Part shown: positions 54,928 to 62,968 of the stretch, piece after piece
Layout: each line of letters starts with the position of its first letter
How positions within the stretch are numbered: position 1 is the stretch's first letter
From: Massilia oculi
Lineage (GTDB): Bacteria; Pseudomonadota; Gammaproteobacteria; Burkholderiales; Burkholderiaceae_D
Direction of reading: 5' to 3'
Assembly (NCBI RefSeq): GCF_003143515.1
Contig: NZ_CP029343.1
Location: 4,154,001 to 4,218,000 of the forward strand
DNA: 64,000 nt
Notes under the pieces: generated by a model
The model's database searches: none
What the model was told of the DNA's origin: nothing
The model's input: the letters and a program-made list of their open reading frames with translations, nothing else
Position numbers and translations under genes: made by a program

Positions 54928-56157
54928 TCAGGACAGCGGGTTGTTGATCGCCAGGATCCAGTAGCGGGCCAGTTCGGCGGTGCCGTCCTTGCCGCCCACG
55001 GTCTTGAACGTGGAGATCGCTTGTTGCTTCTTGCCGGCAGCGGCGTAGGCTTCGCCCAGACGCAGCTTGGCGTCTTCAGGGTTCTTCAGGCCGCCCGCCT
55101 TGATGGCTGCTTCCATCATCTTGAGGCCCTTGTCAGCCTGGCCAGCCTGCACCAGTGCGTAACCCAGGCCCACCAGCGAATCCTGGTCCTTGACCGAGGT
55201 GTGCTCGGCTTCCAGCGCAGCGAAGTTCTTGTTCTGCTCTGCCAGGTTCTTCTCGGCCAGGTCTTTCAGGCGCTGGTGACGCGCGGCGTCGGTGCCGGTG
55301 CCCAGGGCGCCGGCCTTGTAGCCCTTGTCGATGATCTTGATCGCTTCGGCCGGGGCTTTCGCCTGCAGCACCAGCTGGGCCATTTCCATGTACTCGCTCG
55401 GCTTCTTGAGCAGGTTGTTGGCCAGCTTCAGGCGGTACACGTCGACGTTCAGGCGCTGCGAGTAGCCTGGCTGACGCTGCACGCGGTTCAGCAGATCGGT
55501 CCAGTACTGGGCCTTCGGATAGCTGGCGGCCAGCTTCTCGATGGTGCGGACGTAGCCGGCGGTATCGTTCTTCTTGAGCTGGATATTGGCCAGCATGCCG
55601 AGCTGGTCTTCGCTCAGGCGGCCGCTTTTCTCGATGGTGCGCAGTTCTTGCTCGAGGGCGGCGGTGTTGCCTTGTTTGTAATAGTTCTGCAGCAGGTAGG
55701 CGCGCAGCTTCGGATCGTCCTTCTGCTTGAGCAGGTTCTGGATCGTGGCGTTGGCCTTGTTCAGGTCGCCTGCACGCATATAGATGCCCACCAGGCCTTC
55801 GGCGAATTGCGAGCGCTCGTTGGCGTTCAGCTTGCCCGACGCGAGCAGGGCTTCGAAGGATTTGGCGGCGGTATCGTAATCGCCGGCCGACGACGCTGCC
55901 CCGGCGCGCACGCGCTCGATCAGGTAGCTTTCATTGGCGGTCTTGTTGCCCACCTTGTCCAGTCCGCGCAGGGTTGCCAGTGCCTCCTTGTGCTTGCCCT
56001 GTTTCATCTGGGTCTGGGCTTGCTGCAGCGGTTTGCCAATCTCCGGGCGCATCGCTTCCTGCGCGACGGCGGAAGACAGGCCGATTACCGGGGTGAGCGC
56101 GGTAAAGCCCAGAGCGGCCATTGCAAGGCTGAGGTGAGCGAGACGGAACTTGATCAT
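54928..56157 (-). CDS. Periplasmic tetratricopeptide-repeat protein of the TonB operon
   Basis: 409 residues. N-terminal signal peptide (about 1-32, cleaved after VAQ). The mature part is a chain of TPR-like helix pairs (GKHKEALATLRGLDKVG, GDYDTAAKSFEALLASG, GDLNKANATIQNLLKQ, KDGTAELARYW). TPR proteins are found at the end of some TonB-ExbBD operons and are thought to assist the complex; the exact function is unknown. 70 bp after the second exbD, same strand. Confidence 0.8.
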   Translation of the reverse strand: MIKFRLAHLSLAMAALGFTALTPVIGLSSAVAQEAMRPEIGKPLQQAQTQMKQGKHKEALATLRGLDKVGNKTANESYLIERVRAGAASSAGDYDTAAKSFEALLASGKLNANERSQFAEGLVGIYMRAGDLNKANATIQNLLKQKDDPKLRAYLLQNYYKQGNTAALEQELRTIEKSGRLSEDQLGMLANIQLKKNDTAGYVRTIEKLAASYPKAQYWTDLLNRVQRQPGYSQRLNVDVYRLKLANNLLKKPSEYMEMAQLVLQAKAPAEAIKIIDKGYKAGALGTGTDAARHQRLKDLAEKNLAEQNKNFAALEAEHTSVKDQDSLVGLGYALVQAGQADKGLKMMEAAIKAGGLKNPEDAKLRLGEAYAAAGKKQQAISTFKTVGGKDGTAELARYWILAINNPLS

Positions 56158-56227
56158 CTGAAAAATCCTTATTTCAAAATGGACACGGCAGGGATAGCCC
56201 TGCCGTGTTGGTCAAAACATGGAACGA

Positions 56228-56662
56228 TTACTGGAACTGCTCGTTACCGACCATGCCGATTTTGGTGACGCCGATACGCTGGGCGGATGCCATGACACCG
56301 GCAACTACCTTGTACTCTACCAGCTTATTCGGACGCAGGTGCACTTCAGGCTGGTCGGCCATGGCTGCAACGGCGTTCATCTTGGCTTCGAGCGTCGAGC
56401 GATCCGGGATCACTTCGCCATCCCAGAGGATGGTGCCGTCGAAGTCCACGTCGATCGTGATCACCACCGGTTTGATATCGCTTTGCGGCGGGTTACCAAC
56501 TGGCATGTTCAGATTGACGGAGTGGTTTTGCTTCGGAATCGTGATAATCAGCATGATGATGAGAACGAGCAAGACGTCGATCAACGGCGTCATGTTCATT
56601 TCCATCATCGGTTCCGGATCGGCTGCTGCTGCGGAGCCGCCTCCACCTACGTTCATACTCAT
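56228..56662 (-). CDS. exbD: ExbD/TolR-family protein (second copy)
   Basis: 144 residues from the ATG at 56662. A short cytoplasmic Gly/Ala-rich N-terminus, one transmembrane helix with the proton-carrying Asp (MTPLIDVLLVLIIMLIITIP), and a periplasmic domain (PVVITIDVDFDGTILWDGEVI). With ExbB it forms the proton-driven motor that energises TonB. It differs clearly from the neighbouring exbD copy. Confidence 0.92.
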   Translation of the reverse strand: MSMNVGGGGSAAAADPEPMMEMNMTPLIDVLLVLIIMLIITIPKQNHSVNLNMPVGNPPQSDIKPVVITIDVDFDGTILWDGEVIPDRSTLEAKMNAVAAMADQPEVHLRPNKLVEYKVVAGVMASAQRIGVTKIGMVGNEQFQ

Positions 56663-56737
56663 GGGTGTGTCCTTATCTAATGTTGGGGAGAAGGTGACGG
56701 CGCCCGGCTCGAAAGCCAGGCGCCGCATGCTGGGCTA

Positions 56738-57157
56738 TCAGCCCGGTGGCTCGATAACGAAGCCAACCTTCTGCACACCAGCACGTTGTGCCGTGTAAAT
56801 GACTCGGCCGATCGCTTCGTAGCGGGTTTCCTGGTCGCCACGAACTTTCACCGCCGGTTGCGGCACCTTCACCGACTGCTCCGCGAGGAACTTGAACAGC
56901 TCGTCCGTGTTCGCGAGGTGAGTCTGGTTGTAGTACATCTCGCCGTCTTTATTGACGGTGATATTCACATCTTCCGGCTTGGTCAGGGTGACCTGGTTCT
57001 CTTCTGCAGGCAGGGTCACTTTCTGCAGATTCAGCACCACCGGGCTCGTGATCAGGAAGATGATCAGAAGAACCAACATGATGTCAACGAGTGGCGTCGT
57101 GTTGATCTCTGAATTCAGTGCATCTTCGCCGGAATCGGAACCGACACTCATCGACAT
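56738..57157 (-). CDS. exbD: ExbD/TolR-family protein (first copy)
   Basis: 139 residues. Transmembrane helix with the key Asp (TTPLVDIMLVLLIIFLITSP) and a periplasmic ExbD domain (DVNITVNKDGEMYYN, AVKVRGDQETRYEAIGRVIYTAQRAG). It follows exbB by 3 bp, so translation is likely coupled. Confidence 0.93.
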   Translation of the reverse strand: MSMSVGSDSGEDALNSEINTTPLVDIMLVLLIIFLITSPVVLNLQKVTLPAEENQVTLTKPEDVNITVNKDGEMYYNQTHLANTDELFKFLAEQSVKVPQPAVKVRGDQETRYEAIGRVIYTAQRAGVQKVGFVIEPPG

Positions 57158-57160
57158 AGT

Positions 57161-58102
57161 TTATCCAATCTTTTTAGCTGCGGCAGCTGCGTTCGAGGTC
57201 GACATTGCACCCGAGATCAGGACCGAGTGAACGTCAGCCGAGAACGAACGGATGTCTTCCAGGACGGTCTTGTTACGACGGACCAGCCAGTTGTAACCCA
57301 GAACGGCAGGAACTGCAACGAACAGACCGAAGGCGGTCATGATCAGTGCTTCACCGACTGGACCTGCGACCTTGTCGATCGATGCGTTACCCGACATGCC
57401 GATGGCGGTCAGTGCGTTGTAGATGCCCCAGACGGTACCGAACAGACCGATGAACGGCGAGGTCGAACCAACGGTTGCCAGGAACGACAGGCCGTCTTGC
57501 AGACGCGACTGGACGCGGTCCACGGCGCGCTGGATCTGCATGGTGACCCAGGTCGACAGGTCGATCTGCTCGAGCAGGGCGCCGTCGTGGTGCTGGGTTG
57601 CCTTGGTGCCGGTTTCAGCGATGAAGCGGAATGGCGAACCTTCTTTCAGCTGAGCCGAACCAGCAGCGATCGACGGTGCTTTCCAGAACTTGGCTTGCAT
57701 GTCTTTCGACTGCTTCATGATCTTCTGCTGATCGATCAGCTTGGTGATGATGATGTACCACGAACCGATCGACATCAGCGACAGGATGATCAGGGTGCCC
57801 TTGTTGACGAAGTCGCCGTGTTCCCACATCGCTTGCAGGCCGTATGGGTTGTAGACTTCTTCGGTTTGCTCGCCACCTGGAGCAGCGGCTGGCGCGCCAG
57901 CGTCTGCAGGAGCGGCAGCAGCGTCTGCAGGAGCAGCAGCTGGGTCAACAGCTGGTGCAGCAGCGTCGGTCGCCGCCGGCGCAGCTGCGTCGGTTGCCGG
58001 GGTTTCTTGAGCGAAGGCAGGGGCCGAGACCAGAGCCGATGCTGCGGTTACCGACAACAGGACAGCCGCCAGGAAAGCGGACAAACGGGTATTCTTAAAC
58101 AT
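57161..58102 (-). CDS. exbB: ExbB/TolQ-family proton channel protein with periplasmic extension
   Basis: 313 residues from the ATG at 58102. A cleavable-looking signal peptide (ending SAPAFAQ) precedes an Ala/Pro/Asp repeat (about 32-75). The MotA/TolQ/ExbB domain follows, with three membrane helices and the signature FLATVGSTSPFIGLFGTVWGIYNALTAIG. It forms the pentamer around ExbD in the inner membrane. The N-terminal extension is of the long type seen in several betaproteobacterial and xanthomonad ExbB proteins. Confidence 0.92.
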   Translation of the reverse strand: MFKNTRLSAFLAAVLLSVTAASALVSAPAFAQETPATDAAAPAATDAAAPAVDPAAAPADAAAAPADAGAPAAAPGGEQTEEVYNPYGLQAMWEHGDFVNKGTLIILSLMSIGSWYIIITKLIDQQKIMKQSKDMQAKFWKAPSIAAGSAQLKEGSPFRFIAETGTKATQHHDGALLEQIDLSTWVTMQIQRAVDRVQSRLQDGLSFLATVGSTSPFIGLFGTVWGIYNALTAIGMSGNASIDKVAGPVGEALIMTAFGLFVAVPAVLGYNWLVRRNKTVLEDIRSFSADVHSVLISGAMSTSNAAAAAKKIG

Positions 58103-58186
58103 GCTTCCTCCAAAGATATTAAATAGACAGTTCGCTGAACTAATGACAACGACAATCAAAGTTTGAGACGGTGTTCTGCCTCGGTT

Positions 58187-58849
58187 TTATTCCAGCGTCC
58201 AGACGTACTGCACCGCTGTCCACGCCTGTTCCGGCTTGCCATCGATCATGGCGGGCTTGAATCGGCATTTGCTCAGAGCCGATTGCGCGGCCCGGTCCAA
58301 GTCACGGAAGCCACTCGACTTCGCCAGCTTGGCTTCCATCACCCGACCATCGACACCGATCAGGAACTGCAGGGTCGTGGTACCGGTTTCTTCATTGCGC
58401 TGCGACGAACGCGGATATTCCGGACGTGCGCAAGTATTAAAGTCAGCGACTGCCTCGGTGCGGCTCGGGCCACGTGCCGGCGGCGCCGGCGGAGCCGGAG
58501 GAGCTGGCGGTGCCGGCGGAGCCAGCTGGGTGGTCGGCGGCGGCGTGTTGGTCGCGGTAGCGATCGTGTTTTGCGGTGGCGGCGGCTGCTGCACCTGCAC
58601 CTCGACCGGCGGGATGAACGGCGGCGGCGGCGCTTTCATTTCTGGCGGCGGCGGCGGCGGCGGAGTTTCCGGCGGCGGCGGCGGCGCAGTCTCTTCAATC
58701 AGCTTGGTTTCCACAGCTTCGGTCACCGTGCTGACGATCCGGGTTCCCAGGCCAGCCACGAGTGCCCATCCCACGATGATGTGAAGGATGACGACTACGA
58801 TGAATCCTGTGAAATTTTTCCCGGGTTGCTTCTCATTCGAAAAATTCAT
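58187..58849 (-). CDS. tonB: TonB energy-transducing protein
   Basis: 220 residues from the ATG at 58849 (GGAG about ten bases upstream). One membrane anchor (GFIVVVILHIIVGWALVAGL), a periplasm-spanning Pro-rich linker (about 55-130, runs of PPPPPP and repeated PPAPPA), and the TonB C-terminal domain (CARPEYPRSSQRNEETGTTTLQFLIGVDGRV, AAQSALSKCRFKPAMIDGKP). It couples proton motive force to outer-membrane receptors. First gene of tonB-exbB-exbD-exbD-TPR. Confidence 0.95.
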   Translation of the reverse strand: MNFSNEKQPGKNFTGFIVVVILHIIVGWALVAGLGTRIVSTVTEAVETKLIEETAPPPPPETPPPPPPPEMKAPPPPFIPPVEVQVQQPPPPQNTIATATNTPPPTTQLAPPAPPAPPAPPAPPARGPSRTEAVADFNTCARPEYPRSSQRNEETGTTTLQFLIGVDGRVMEAKLAKSSGFRDLDRAAQSALSKCRFKPAMIDGKPEQAWTAVQYVWTLE

Positions 58850-59786
58850 GCCATATTTCTCCAATACCAACTCTTTTTTGTTGCTACCAAACCCACTAAA
58901 CACGACAAAAGCCTAGAGCCGCATCCGGGACATCGAAGAATTATACCTACGAATTCTTTTTTGCACATACATTTTTACAGCACTGAAAGGTGCGCTAACT
59001 GCCTGTAAATGCAGGCAAACAAGCTCATCTATACAAGCCCGGCGAGGTCGTTTTGAGGGGTCCGGAAGGCCGGAAAATGTGTAGTTTTATGTATCGTTTC
59101 TCCTCATCGCGTGGAAGATCAGTGCAGATGCCTTATTCACCAAATTTCTGACGCTAAATCAGCCAGATGGCGAATTTCATATGACTACATAATGGCATTT
59201 CTGCAAACAATAGCCTTATTCTCATCAGTACCCGGTTTCGCTGGACCGCCGTGGAAGTCGCCCCGCGCGTGCATACGGTATAGATAAAAGCGATACCTGT
59301 TATTGCGTTTGAGCTGCCTCAACCGTACGTCACTCGATGACTTCGGATTGACAGGAATGAAAGCTGCGCACTCCCACACCCTGCGAGACAAACTATATTA
59401 CTTAGTTAGTGCTAGGTCCTTCACCGACAAATTGCCATGTCTTGGTTGTGACAGCGCTAACATGTGATGTCGGGAACATACCATGAAATCTGCATGTTGG
59501 CGATAGCAGTTGAGCTTAATCGAACATGCATAGGCAGGGCGCGCTGCTCGCGCCTCGCATCGGCGGTGCCGGGCTGTATCGGAGAAAGGAGTGGGCGCCG
59601 CCCTGGGCGTGGCAAAGGGGGATCAAGGCAGGGTGGATGGCTATACCGCCCATGCGTTCGGTGCAAGGCGGCGACACCGCATCGCACGCACCTGGTGAAC
59701 CCATGGATGGGAAATCCACCCACCCTACGTGAGAATGAGCTGGGCAACATCACCTTCGCGACGGCGTGGCCGCCGGCGCGGGCCGC
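58850..59786. other. Long region without a recognisable gene between tonB and spoVR
   Basis: About 940 bases. The first ~650 are AT-richer and non-coding in appearance. They include a small hairpin (TGCCTG..CAGGCA, about 58998-59015) and only short, unconvincing frames; a 68-codon minus-strand frame at 59185-59391 matches nothing I recognise. From about 59540 the sequence turns GC-rich. It contains GGTGGATGG and, inverted, CATGGATGGGAAATCCACCCACCCTAC, reminiscent of dispersed intergenic repeats in this group. The tonB promoter should lie between 58850 and 59000. Confidence 0.4.
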
Positions 59787-61337
59787 TCAGCGCCCGCGTT
59801 TCTCGCGCCGGCACTCGAGGAAGCTGACCACGTGCCCGGCCGGATCGGTCGTCTCCAGCCGCACGTCGAAACCCCACAGACGGGCCACGTGCTTGAGCAC
59901 CTCTTGCGCCTGGGCGTTGAGCGGGCGGCGGTTGTATTGCGTGTGGCGCAGCGTCAGGGCACGGTCGTCGCGTGTATTGACTTGCCAGACCTGGATGTTC
60001 GGCTCGCGGCTGCCCAGGTTGTACTGCTCGGCCAGCTTGTGGCGCACGTAGCGGTAGCCGGCCTCGTCGTGGATGGCCGAGATGGTCAGCTTGTCGCTGC
60101 GGTCGTCGTCCAGCACGGCGAAGAAATGGAAGTCGCGGATCAGCTTGGGCGACAGGTACTGGGCGATGAAGCTCTCGTCCTTGAAGTTGCGCATCGCGAA
60201 GTCGAGCGTCTTGAGCCAGTCGCTGCCGGCGATGTCGGGGAACCAGGCCCTGTCTTCGTCGGTCGGGTTTTCGCAGATGCGCCGGATGTCGGTCATCATC
60301 GCGAAACCGAGGGCATAGGGATTGATCCCGCTGTAATAGGGGCTGTTGGCCGGTGGCTGGTAGACCACGTTCGTATGGCTTTGCAGGAACTCGAGCATGA
60401 AGCCGTCGCCCACGATTCCCTCTTTGTACAGATCCTGCAGGATCGTGTAGTGCCAGAAGGTGGCCCAGCCCTCGTTCATCACCTGGGTCTGGCGCTGCGG
60501 ATAGAAGTACTGCGAGATCTTGCGCGTGATCCGCACCAGTTCACGCTGCCAGGGCTCGAGCAGCGGCGCGTATTTCTCGATGAAATACAGCAGGTTCTCC
60601 TCGGGCTCGGGCGGGAAGCGGTGGGCCGGCGCGTCCGCGGCCACCTGTTCCTCGCGCTGGGGCAGGGTGCGCCAGATCGAATTGACCTGGGACTGGGCGT
60701 ATTCCTCGCGCTCCTTGGTGCGCGCCGCCTCTTGCGCCACCGACAGCTTGGCCGGTCGCTTATAGCGGTCGACGCCGTAGTTCTGCAGCGCATGGCAGGA
60801 ATCGAGCAGCTCTTCGACCGCATCGATGCCATAGCGTTGCTCGCATTCGGCGATATAGTTCTTGGCAAACACCATATAGTCGACGATGGCGTCGGCATCG
60901 GTCCAGCTGCGGAACAGGTAATTACCTTTGAAGAAAGAATTGTGGCCGTAGGCGGCGTGGGCGATCACCAGCGCCTGCATCGTCAGGCTGTTTTCTTCCA
61001 TCAGGTAGGCGATGCAGGGATTCGAGTTGATGACGATCTCGTAGGCCAGGCCCATCTGCCCGCGGCGGTAGCTCTTTTCGGTGCTCAGGAAGTGCTTGCC
61101 GAACGACCAGTGGTTATAAGACACCGGCATGCCTACCGAGGTATAGGCATCCATCATTTGCTCGGCGGTGATGATTTCGAGCTGGTTCGGATAGGTGTCC
61201 AGGCCGTAGCGCTTGGCCACCCGCTTGATTTCTTCGTGCGCCTGCTCGATCAGGTCGAAGGTCCACTCCGACTGTTCGGGCAGGGCGCGCGGATTGCTTG
61301 GATCTCTTGGCATGGGACGCCTCGCTGTTGACTGCAT
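59787..61337 (-). CDS. SpoVR-family protein (YcgB-like)
   Basis: 516 residues (508 from the ATG at 61313). It follows the SpoVR pattern: W.FDLIEQAHEEIKRVAKRYGLDTYPNQLEIITAEQMMDAY, PVSYNHWSFGKHF, and Gln/His-rich segments such as HAAYGHNSFFKGN and NEGWATFWHYTILQDLY. Function unknown; in enterobacteria ycgB is expressed together with yeaG-yeaH in stationary phase and nitrogen starvation. 12 bp after yeaH. Confidence 0.93.
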   Translation of the reverse strand: MQSTARRPMPRDPSNPRALPEQSEWTFDLIEQAHEEIKRVAKRYGLDTYPNQLEIITAEQMMDAYTSVGMPVSYNHWSFGKHFLSTEKSYRRGQMGLAYEIVINSNPCIAYLMEENSLTMQALVIAHAAYGHNSFFKGNYLFRSWTDADAIVDYMVFAKNYIAECEQRYGIDAVEELLDSCHALQNYGVDRYKRPAKLSVAQEAARTKEREEYAQSQVNSIWRTLPQREEQVAADAPAHRFPPEPEENLLYFIEKYAPLLEPWQRELVRITRKISQYFYPQRQTQVMNEGWATFWHYTILQDLYKEGIVGDGFMLEFLQSHTNVVYQPPANSPYYSGINPYALGFAMMTDIRRICENPTDEDRAWFPDIAGSDWLKTLDFAMRNFKDESFIAQYLSPKLIRDFHFFAVLDDDRSDKLTISAIHDEAGYRYVRHKLAEQYNLGSREPNIQVWQVNTRDDRALTLRHTQYNRRPLNAQAQEVLKHVARLWGFDVRLETTDPAGHVVSFLECRREKRGR

Positions 61338-61349
61338 CTGTTCTTCAGG

Positions 61350-62621
61350 CTATTTGGCCTGCTTCTTGAACAGTTCCCGGAATACCGGGTAGATGTCGGC
61401 CGGGGTCACGATCTTTTGCATCGCAAAATTGCGGTGCTGGGCGGCGACGTCGCAGTATTGTTCCCACAGGTTCTGCGGCGGGCCATCGGTGATCTCGACA
61501 TAGGTGTAATACTGCACGCGCGGCATGATCGCGCTGGTAAGGATCTGCTTGCACAGCACCGAGTCGTTATCCCAGTTGTCGCCGTCCGAGGCTTGCGCCA
61601 CGTAGGCGTTCCAGTCGGCGCTGCCGTAGCGCTCGGTGATCACTTTCTGCAGCAGGTGCAGGGCCGAGGAGACGACGGTGCCGCCCGACTCGCGCGAATG
61701 GAAGAACTCGTTCTCGTCGACCTCGGCCGCCGCCGTGTGGTGGCGGATGAAGACGACGTCGATCTTCTCGTAGACCCGCTTGAGGAAGAGATACAGCAGG
61801 ATGAAGAAGCGCTTGGCCGTATCCTTGCGCGTCTCGTCCATCGAGCCGGACACGTCCATGATGCAGAACATCACGGCCTGGGTGCTGGGCTTGGGGACCT
61901 TGATCCGGTTGGAGTAGCGCAGGTCGAACGGATCGATGAAGGGAATGGCATTCAGACGGATGTGCAGGTGGTGGATGCGGTCCTTCAGCGCGACCACCTG
62001 TTCGTCGTCGGACGGCGCGCCCTGGTCGAGCAGCGCCTGCAGCGCCTCTTCTGCCTCGGCCAGCTGGCGCCGGGCGGGACCGCCTACGGCGATGCGGCGG
62101 CCCAGCGCGCCACGCAGCGAGCGCAGCACGTGGATGTTCGAGGGCGTGCCGGACACGTTGTAGCCGGCGCGCTGGTTCTTGTATTCGACGGTCTGGGTCA
62201 GCTGCGTCTTGACCATGTTCGGCAGCTCGAGATCCTCGAAGAAGTAATTCATGAATTCTTCGCGCGACAGCTCGAAGATGAAATCGTCTTCGACGGTCTG
62301 TTCGCTGTTGCCGGCGCGCCCGCGCCCGGCGCCGCCAGCGCCGCCGCGGGGGCGGTTGAACTGGTCGCCCTTTTGATACTCGGTATTGCCGGGGTTGACG
62401 GTTTCGTACACGCCGCCATGGGCGTGACCGAAATGCGGTTCGTTCACGTCCTTGACGGGAATGGTGACTTTTTCACCGTTCTCGATGTCGGTGATCGAGC
62501 GGCCCTTGATGGCGCGGCCGACAGCATCCTTGATCTGCGCCTTGTAGCGGCGCAGGAAACGTTCGCGGTTGACCGCTGACTTGTTCTTGCCCTGCAAGCG
62601 ACGGTCGATGAGGTAAGTCAA
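61350..62621 (-). CDS. yeaH: YeaH/YhbH-family DUF444 protein
   Basis: 423 residues from the TTG at 62621. I chose this start because a perfect AGGAGG lies six bases upstream and because the protein then begins TYLIDRRLQGKNKS, matching the YeaH N-terminus. The middle has a Gly/Arg-rich stretch (RPRGGAGGAGRGRAG). The C-terminal half resembles a von Willebrand A domain with a MIDAS motif (IMDVSGSMDE). It acts with the PrkA kinase in general stress physiology; the mechanism is not known. Confidence 0.92.
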   Translation of the reverse strand: MTYLIDRRLQGKNKSAVNRERFLRRYKAQIKDAVGRAIKGRSITDIENGEKVTIPVKDVNEPHFGHAHGGVYETVNPGNTEYQKGDQFNRPRGGAGGAGRGRAGNSEQTVEDDFIFELSREEFMNYFFEDLELPNMVKTQLTQTVEYKNQRAGYNVSGTPSNIHVLRSLRGALGRRIAVGGPARRQLAEAEEALQALLDQGAPSDDEQVVALKDRIHHLHIRLNAIPFIDPFDLRYSNRIKVPKPSTQAVMFCIMDVSGSMDETRKDTAKRFFILLYLFLKRVYEKIDVVFIRHHTAAAEVDENEFFHSRESGGTVVSSALHLLQKVITERYGSADWNAYVAQASDGDNWDNDSVLCKQILTSAIMPRVQYYTYVEITDGPPQNLWEQYCDVAAQHRNFAMQKIVTPADIYPVFRELFKKQAK

Positions 62622-62968
62622 AACAGGCCTCCTGCTCTTAATAAGCGCGGAACTGGCGACATGTGGCGCTTGTCGCTGGCGCTTTGGCGCCGTCGCATGC
62701 GACGGCACCCCTATCTTAATACGCTGCGCGAACGAGCGTGCGGCGCACGCGCAGCGTCAGGTCTTGCCGGCGGCGGCCTGCAGCGAACCGGCAACACGCT
62801 GTGGAGCCTATCTCGGCGGGTAGAAGTCGCTCCTGGCGCGCCTGGCGGGCGTGTGCTGCGTTGCTCGTCGTTGCATGGCGCCGCCATGCTGCCTCCTCGC
62901 GCCTTGCCCACGCCCACCATCCATCGCCATGAGATTCCTTCCACCCTCCGGGACGGGCTCCTCGCCCG
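62622..62968. other. Structured intergenic region between prkA and yeaH
   Basis: About 350 bases with no gene. An 18-bp perfect palindrome GCCGTCGCATGCGACGGC (62689-62706), a two-tier hairpin ACGCTGCGCG/CGCGCAGCGT with inner GCGTGC/GCACGC (62721-62757), and a GACGGGC/GCCCGTC stem overlapping the prkA stop (62952-62970). Likely partial termination plus a secondary promoter for yeaH-spoVR. Confidence 0.5.

Noticed and set aside
58998..59015. Fur box in front of tonB
   Set aside because: The TGCCTG..CAGGCA dyad does not resemble GATAATGATAATCATTATC, and no better match was found upstream of tonB.
59185..59391. 68-residue minus-strand gene
   Set aside because: No recognisable family, no convincing ribosome binding site and no neighbour context; too short to support.
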